A stretch of 6,995 nt of DNA, taken from positions 1 to 6,995 of the forward strand of contig CAJQNH010000138.1 in the NCBI GenBank assembly GCA_905479615.1, in the 5' to 3' direction. A model generated the notes under the pieces. The model was not told the origin of the DNA. It saw only the letters and a program-made list of their open reading frames with translations, and ran no database searches. This stretch comes from an uncultured Eudoraea sp. Its GTDB lineage: Bacteria; Bacteroidota; Bacteroidia; Flavobacteriales; Flavobacteriaceae. Numbering within the stretch: position 1 is the first letter of the stretch; the number at the start of each line of letters is the position of its first letter. Made by a program: the position numbers and the translations under genes. Shown one piece after another: positions 4,612 through 6,995 of this stretch.

Positions 4612-6603
4612 ATGAAAAACTTAAAACTTACTGGCCGATTAATAGTACTATTATCACTATTTTTTTTCGCTTCAAAACTTCACAAAGTTTCGGCCCAGTC
4701 GCCTAATATTACACTAGACCATTATGACTTGTTAGTCAGTTTGAGGAGCCCAAAGATGAGCCCGGACGGAAGAAAAATTTTACTAATTAACAGAAAAGCT
4801 GACATTAAAGAAAATAAATATGTCAATACCCTGTGGTTGGTTGATAAAGAAACCAGGGAAGCTAAACCACTAACACATAATAGACCTTCCGTACGTCAAC
4901 CAGAATGGTCTTCTAATGGAAGTTACATAACTTTCTTAGCAATTGGGGACAATAAAAAAATGCAGCTTTTTAAGTTGCCGGTTCGGGGTGGAGAAGCTCA
5001 ACAACTTACGAATAGTGAAATGGGAGTCATTAAATACAAATTAAGTCCTAATGATCTGTTTATTGCTTATGTCCAAAAGGATTCTCTAGTGCAGAAAAGT
5101 GGAATTGAAAAGCACAACAAATCTTTTGAAGTAGGCTATGATTGGTATCTGGCGAAAGAAGCCTCATTACCGGCCCATATTTGGATTTGTTCCAATGAAG
5201 GTAAAGATGCGTATAAGTTATCTTCTGGAAAAGTTGGCTACAATGTTTTTTCAGGAAATATGAAGTGGTCAAATGACAGCAAAAAAATAGTTTATATAGC
5301 ACAGCCTAAACCACATTCAGCAGAATTCTTAAACAGTTCATTGCAACTTATTGATATAGAAACTAAGAACAACACAGTGCTGGACGACGGGCCCGGAGTG
5401 CCCTTAAATCCATCTTTTTCCAAGGATGGATCTAGCATATTATATAGCAAATCTTTGGGTGAAGAGCCATTCTTTAATCCCCATGGATTATTTTCTGTAA
5501 ATCAAAATGGTATCAAAAATAAAGATGCAATACTGGATATCGATCGTGACATTTCAAATCATATTTGGTTCTCTGACCAAAGCTTCCTTATTGGAGCACC
5601 TGATGGCACGAAAGTAAGTATTTGGAAGGGACAAATAAATGGCCTTTATAAGAAGCTGGATACACACGGAGTAATGCCTTCAGTTGGAAATATGGATATA
5701 GGATCTTCAGATGAAATTGTATTTATTGGTTCTACCCCTCAGAAACCCTCCGAATTGTATTACATGAAAGATAGTAATAGCATTCCGGAAAAGATAACTT
5801 CTTTCAACGACACTATTTCTAAATTAAAAATAAGTAACGTAAGCTCAATAAATTGGAAAGGAGAAGATGGCTTTTATGAAGACGGGGTAATCACTTATCC
5901 ACCTGATTTTTCATCAAATAAAAAATACCCATTGGTGTTATATATTCATGGTGGACCGATGGGTGCTTCATTGGAAACTTTTAATTTTTTCGCACAGGCT
6001 TTTGCGGCACAGGGTTGGGTTGTTTTCCAACCGAACTACAGGGGAAGTGATAATTTAGGAAAAGCTTATCAAAGTTCAGTAATAAACGATGCAGGTGAAG
6101 GGCCAGGCAAAGATGTGATGGCAGGAATAGAAGCCATAAAGAAATTAGGTTTTATTGATGAAAATAAGATGGCTGTATCTGGGTGGTCATATGGTGGCTT
6201 CATGACTGTTTGGCTTACGTCTCATTTTCAAGGTTGGAAAGCTGCAGTTGCCGGAGCTGCTGTTACAGACTGGTTTGACTGGTATAGTATGGCTGACATG
6301 AATATTTGGTCGGGTTATGGTCTTGGCGGTTCGCCATGGCTAAATAATAATGCCGAAAATTATCGCTTGCAATCACCAATAACCTATGCACATCAAATTA
6401 AAACCCCAACCTTAATTCTTTCTAATACATTGGACCAAAGAGTTACCGTTTCTCAATCATATAAATTATTTCACAACCTAAAAGACAATGGGACAGAGGT
6501 CAAATTTATAGCTTATCCAATTTCGGGCCATTTCCCACAAGATCCAATACATAGAAAGGATGTCTACAAACGATGGATATCATGGATAAAAGATCATTTT
6601 TAA
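4612..6603 (+). CDS. Exported S9-family peptidase (prolyl oligopeptidase / DPP-IV-like)
   Basis: A 663-residue secreted serine peptidase. A signal peptide covers residues 1-29 (hydrophobic core about 9-20, probable cleavage after VSA). Residues about 35-400 form a beta-propeller with PD40/WD40-like strands, each with a S-x-D/N-G/S-x-x-I pattern: SPDGRKILLI, SSNGSYITFL, SNDSKKIVYI, SKDGSSILYS. Residues about 415-663 form the alpha/beta hydrolase domain: HGGP oxyanion segment (446-449), NYRGSDNLG (475-483), nucleophile S526 in GWSYGGF, acid D608 (SNTLDQRV) and H640 (ISGHF). The family releases short peptides or dipeptides from peptides, often proline-containing; substrate specificity is not readable. 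Length is normal and the triad complete, so the enzyme should be active. The gene stands alone, with gaps of 697 bp before and 236 bp after. An exact 16-bp copy of an upstream repeat lies in its signal-peptide codons. Confidence 0.95.
   Translation: MKNLKLTGRLIVLLSLFFFASKLHKVSAQSPNITLDHYDLLVSLRSPKMSPDGRKILLINRKADIKENKYVNTLWLVDKETREAKPLTHNRPSVRQPEWSSNGSYITFLAIGDNKKMQLFKLPVRGGEAQQLTNSEMGVIKYKLSPNDLFIAYVQKDSLVQKSGIEKHNKSFEVGYDWYLAKEASLPAHIWICSNEGKDAYKLSSGKVGYNVFSGNMKWSNDSKKIVYIAQPKPHSAEFLNSSLQLIDIETKNNTVLDDGPGVPLNPSFSKDGSSILYSKSLGEEPFFNPHGLFSVNQNGIKNKDAILDIDRDISNHIWFSDQSFLIGAPDGTKVSIWKGQINGLYKKLDTHGVMPSVGNMDIGSSDEIVFIGSTPQKPSELYYMKDSNSIPEKITSFNDTISKLKISNVSSINWKGEDGFYEDGVITYPPDFSSNKKYPLVLYIHGGPMGASLETFNFFAQAFAAQGWVVFQPNYRGSDNLGKAYQSSVINDAGEGPGKDVMAGIEAIKKLGFIDENKMAVSGWSYGGFMTVWLTSHFQGWKAAVAGAAVTDWFDWYSMADMNIWSGYGLGGSPWLNNNAENYRLQSPITYAHQIKTPTLILSNTLDQRVTVSQSYKLFHNLKDNGTEVKFIAYPISGHFPQDPIHRKDVYKRWISWIKDHF
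4678..4693 (+). repeat. Exact 16-bp copy of the intergenic motif inside the S9 signal-peptide codons
   Basis: CTTCACAAAGTTTCGG here is identical to 4047-4062, 631 bp upstream and in the same orientation. It covers the codons for residues about 23-28 of the peptidase, Leu-His-Lys-Val-Ser-Ala, the c-region of the signal peptide. A like-oriented relative with two mismatches is at 4076-4091. Confidence 0.75.
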
Positions 6604-6702
6604 CAAAAAATATAATTTATTTGAGTTTATAGTTATTCATACTAGTCCTGATATTGGCTATAGCTCTTTAAATGTATACTAATATGCCTTCATATCCTTA
6701 AA

Positions 6703-6717
6703 ACTTAACTGTTAAGT
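6703..6717. repeat. Odd-centred palindrome ACTTAAC-T-GTTAAGT
   Basis: Perfect 7-bp arms surround a single central T, about 100 bp after the S9 peptidase stop. No T-run follows, so it is not a standard intrinsic terminator; a repressor-type operator for the downstream gene or chance in AT-rich DNA are alternatives. The rest of 6604-6702 shows nothing I can assign. Confidence 0.35.
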
Positions 6718-6772
6718 GTGCCAAATAACCAATGTAATCTATGATCAACTTCTTTAGAGGACAGAGCGTTAA

Positions 6773-6795
6773 AAAAACATTCAGTGAATGTTTTT
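6773..6795. terminator. Perfect 23-bp palindrome, possible bidirectional terminator
   Basis: The arms AAAAACATTCA (6773-6783) and TGAATGTTTTT (6785-6795) are perfectly complementary around G6784. With A- and T-runs at the outer ends, RNA from either strand would be a hairpin ending in U residues, as in a bidirectional terminator. The stem is AT-rich and the loop tight, so termination may be weak. It lies 170 bp after the S9 stop and 44 bp before the next start. With the hairpin at 6805-6823 it may instead belong to an extragenic repeat. Confidence 0.4.
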
Positions 6796-6804
6796 AGCGA
6801 ATGG

Positions 6805-6823
6805 GCCAGCCTGCCGCGCTGGC
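6805..6823. repeat. GC-rich hairpin GCCAGC-7 nt-GCTGGC upstream of the DUF6090 gene
   Basis: Perfect 6-bp arms (6805-6810 and 6818-6823) enclose CTGCCGC. Flanking AAT/ATT can extend the stem past a GG bulge. It ends 16 bp before the next start codon, so if transcribed it would form a leader stem-loop. The decamer CAGCCTGCCG (6807-6816) also occurs in inverse orientation at 4093-4102, in the other GC-rich block of the window. Confidence 0.5.
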
Positions 6824-6839
6824 ATTTAAAGCAAAACCT

Positions 6840-6995
6840 ATGATTAATTTTTTTAGACGTATCCGTAAAAAACTCGCAAATGATAACAAGCCTTTTAAAT
6901 ACATGAGGTATGCTATTGGCGAGATTCAATTAGTTGTCGTTGGTATTGTAATAGCCCTGCAGATCAATAATTGGAACGAAAATCAACGAAATAGA
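6840..6995 (+). CDS. DUF6090-family membrane protein, N-terminal part
   Basis: Starts at ATG 6840-6842 and runs open past the right edge (52 codons visible). MINFFRRIRKKLANDNKPFK leads into YMRYAIGEIQLVVVGIVIAL and then QINNWNENQRNR. The short basic N-terminus, the YAIGE-x-x-LVVVGI-x-IALQINNWNE helix (about 25-43) and the charged segment after it are the signature I know for DUF6090, a common single-helix protein of unknown function in Bacteroidetes, often in several copies. The rest is outside the window. There is no Shine-Dalgarno; a hairpin lies just upstream. The 236-bp gap from the peptidase gene argues against an operon. Confidence 0.88.
   Translation, partial: MINFFRRIRKKLANDNKPFKYMRYAIGEIQLVVVGIVIALQINNWNENQRNR

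Noticed and set aside
5060..5302. 80-codon minus-strand frame inside the S9 peptidase gene
   Set aside because: It lies antisense to the propeller coding region with no recognisable motif.
6424..6448. S9 peptidase lacks the HG usually found before the catalytic Asp (SNTLDQRV)
   Set aside because: From memory, bacterial S9 relatives in Bacteroidetes commonly have LILS-x-x-x-D-x-R-V here, so it is a subfamily trait rather than an anomaly.
6705..6929. 74-codon minus-strand frame at the right end
   Set aside because: It crosses the palindromes and the start of the DUF6090 gene, whose N-terminal signature is unmistakable on the plus strand.

Overview
The window looks like the chromosome of a low-GC member of the Bacteroidetes, most likely class Flavobacteriia. 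The evidence is AT-rich DNA, A-rich leaders without a Shine-Dalgarno, a LytTR regulator paired with a four-helix LytS-type kinase, secreted serine hydrolase and S9 peptidase genes, and a terminal gene starting with the typical DUF6090 N-terminus. The species cannot be named from sequence alone.

Layout. (1) Positions 2-103 hold the 3' end of a plus-strand DUF2188-type gene. (2) Positions 100-1886, minus strand, hold a two-gene signalling operon: an ATG-started sensor histidine kinase followed after 8 bp by a LytTR response regulator, whose stop overlaps the DUF2188 stop tail to tail. (3) A 225-bp divergent intergenic region (1887-2111) carries an 11-bp direct repeat with 19-bp period, a CATAATTATG palindrome and weak promoter-like boxes. 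(4) Positions 2112-3914 encode a 600-residue exported beta-lactamase-fold serine hydrolase with a C-terminal DUF3887-like extension. (5) A 697-bp stretch with no intact gene (3915-4611) holds a GC-richer cluster of related ~15-bp motifs, the decayed 3' end of a tyrosine recombinase on the minus strand, a hairpin element, and a structured, attC-like dyad just before the next gene. (6) Positions 4612-6603 encode an exported S9-family (prolyl oligopeptidase/DPP-type) peptidase. (7) Positions 6604-6839 hold two odd-centred palindromes and a GC-rich hairpin. (8) Position 6840 to the window end holds the N-terminus of a DUF6090 membrane protein.

How the parts may work together. The kinase and regulator form a complete phosphorelay. 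Their only close divergent neighbour is the serine hydrolase gene, so control of the shared intergenic region (autoregulation, the hydrolase, or both) is a reasonable hypothesis; the direct repeat is the best candidate site. The serine hydrolase and the S9 peptidase are both exported, but a recombination scar separates them and nothing shows a shared pathway.

I found no clear new defence, biosynthetic or CRISPR system. The least ordinary part is 3915-4700: a recombinase remnant, structured recombination-like DNA and repeat motifs, one of which recurs as an exact 16-mer inside the signal-peptide coding region of the S9 peptidase.
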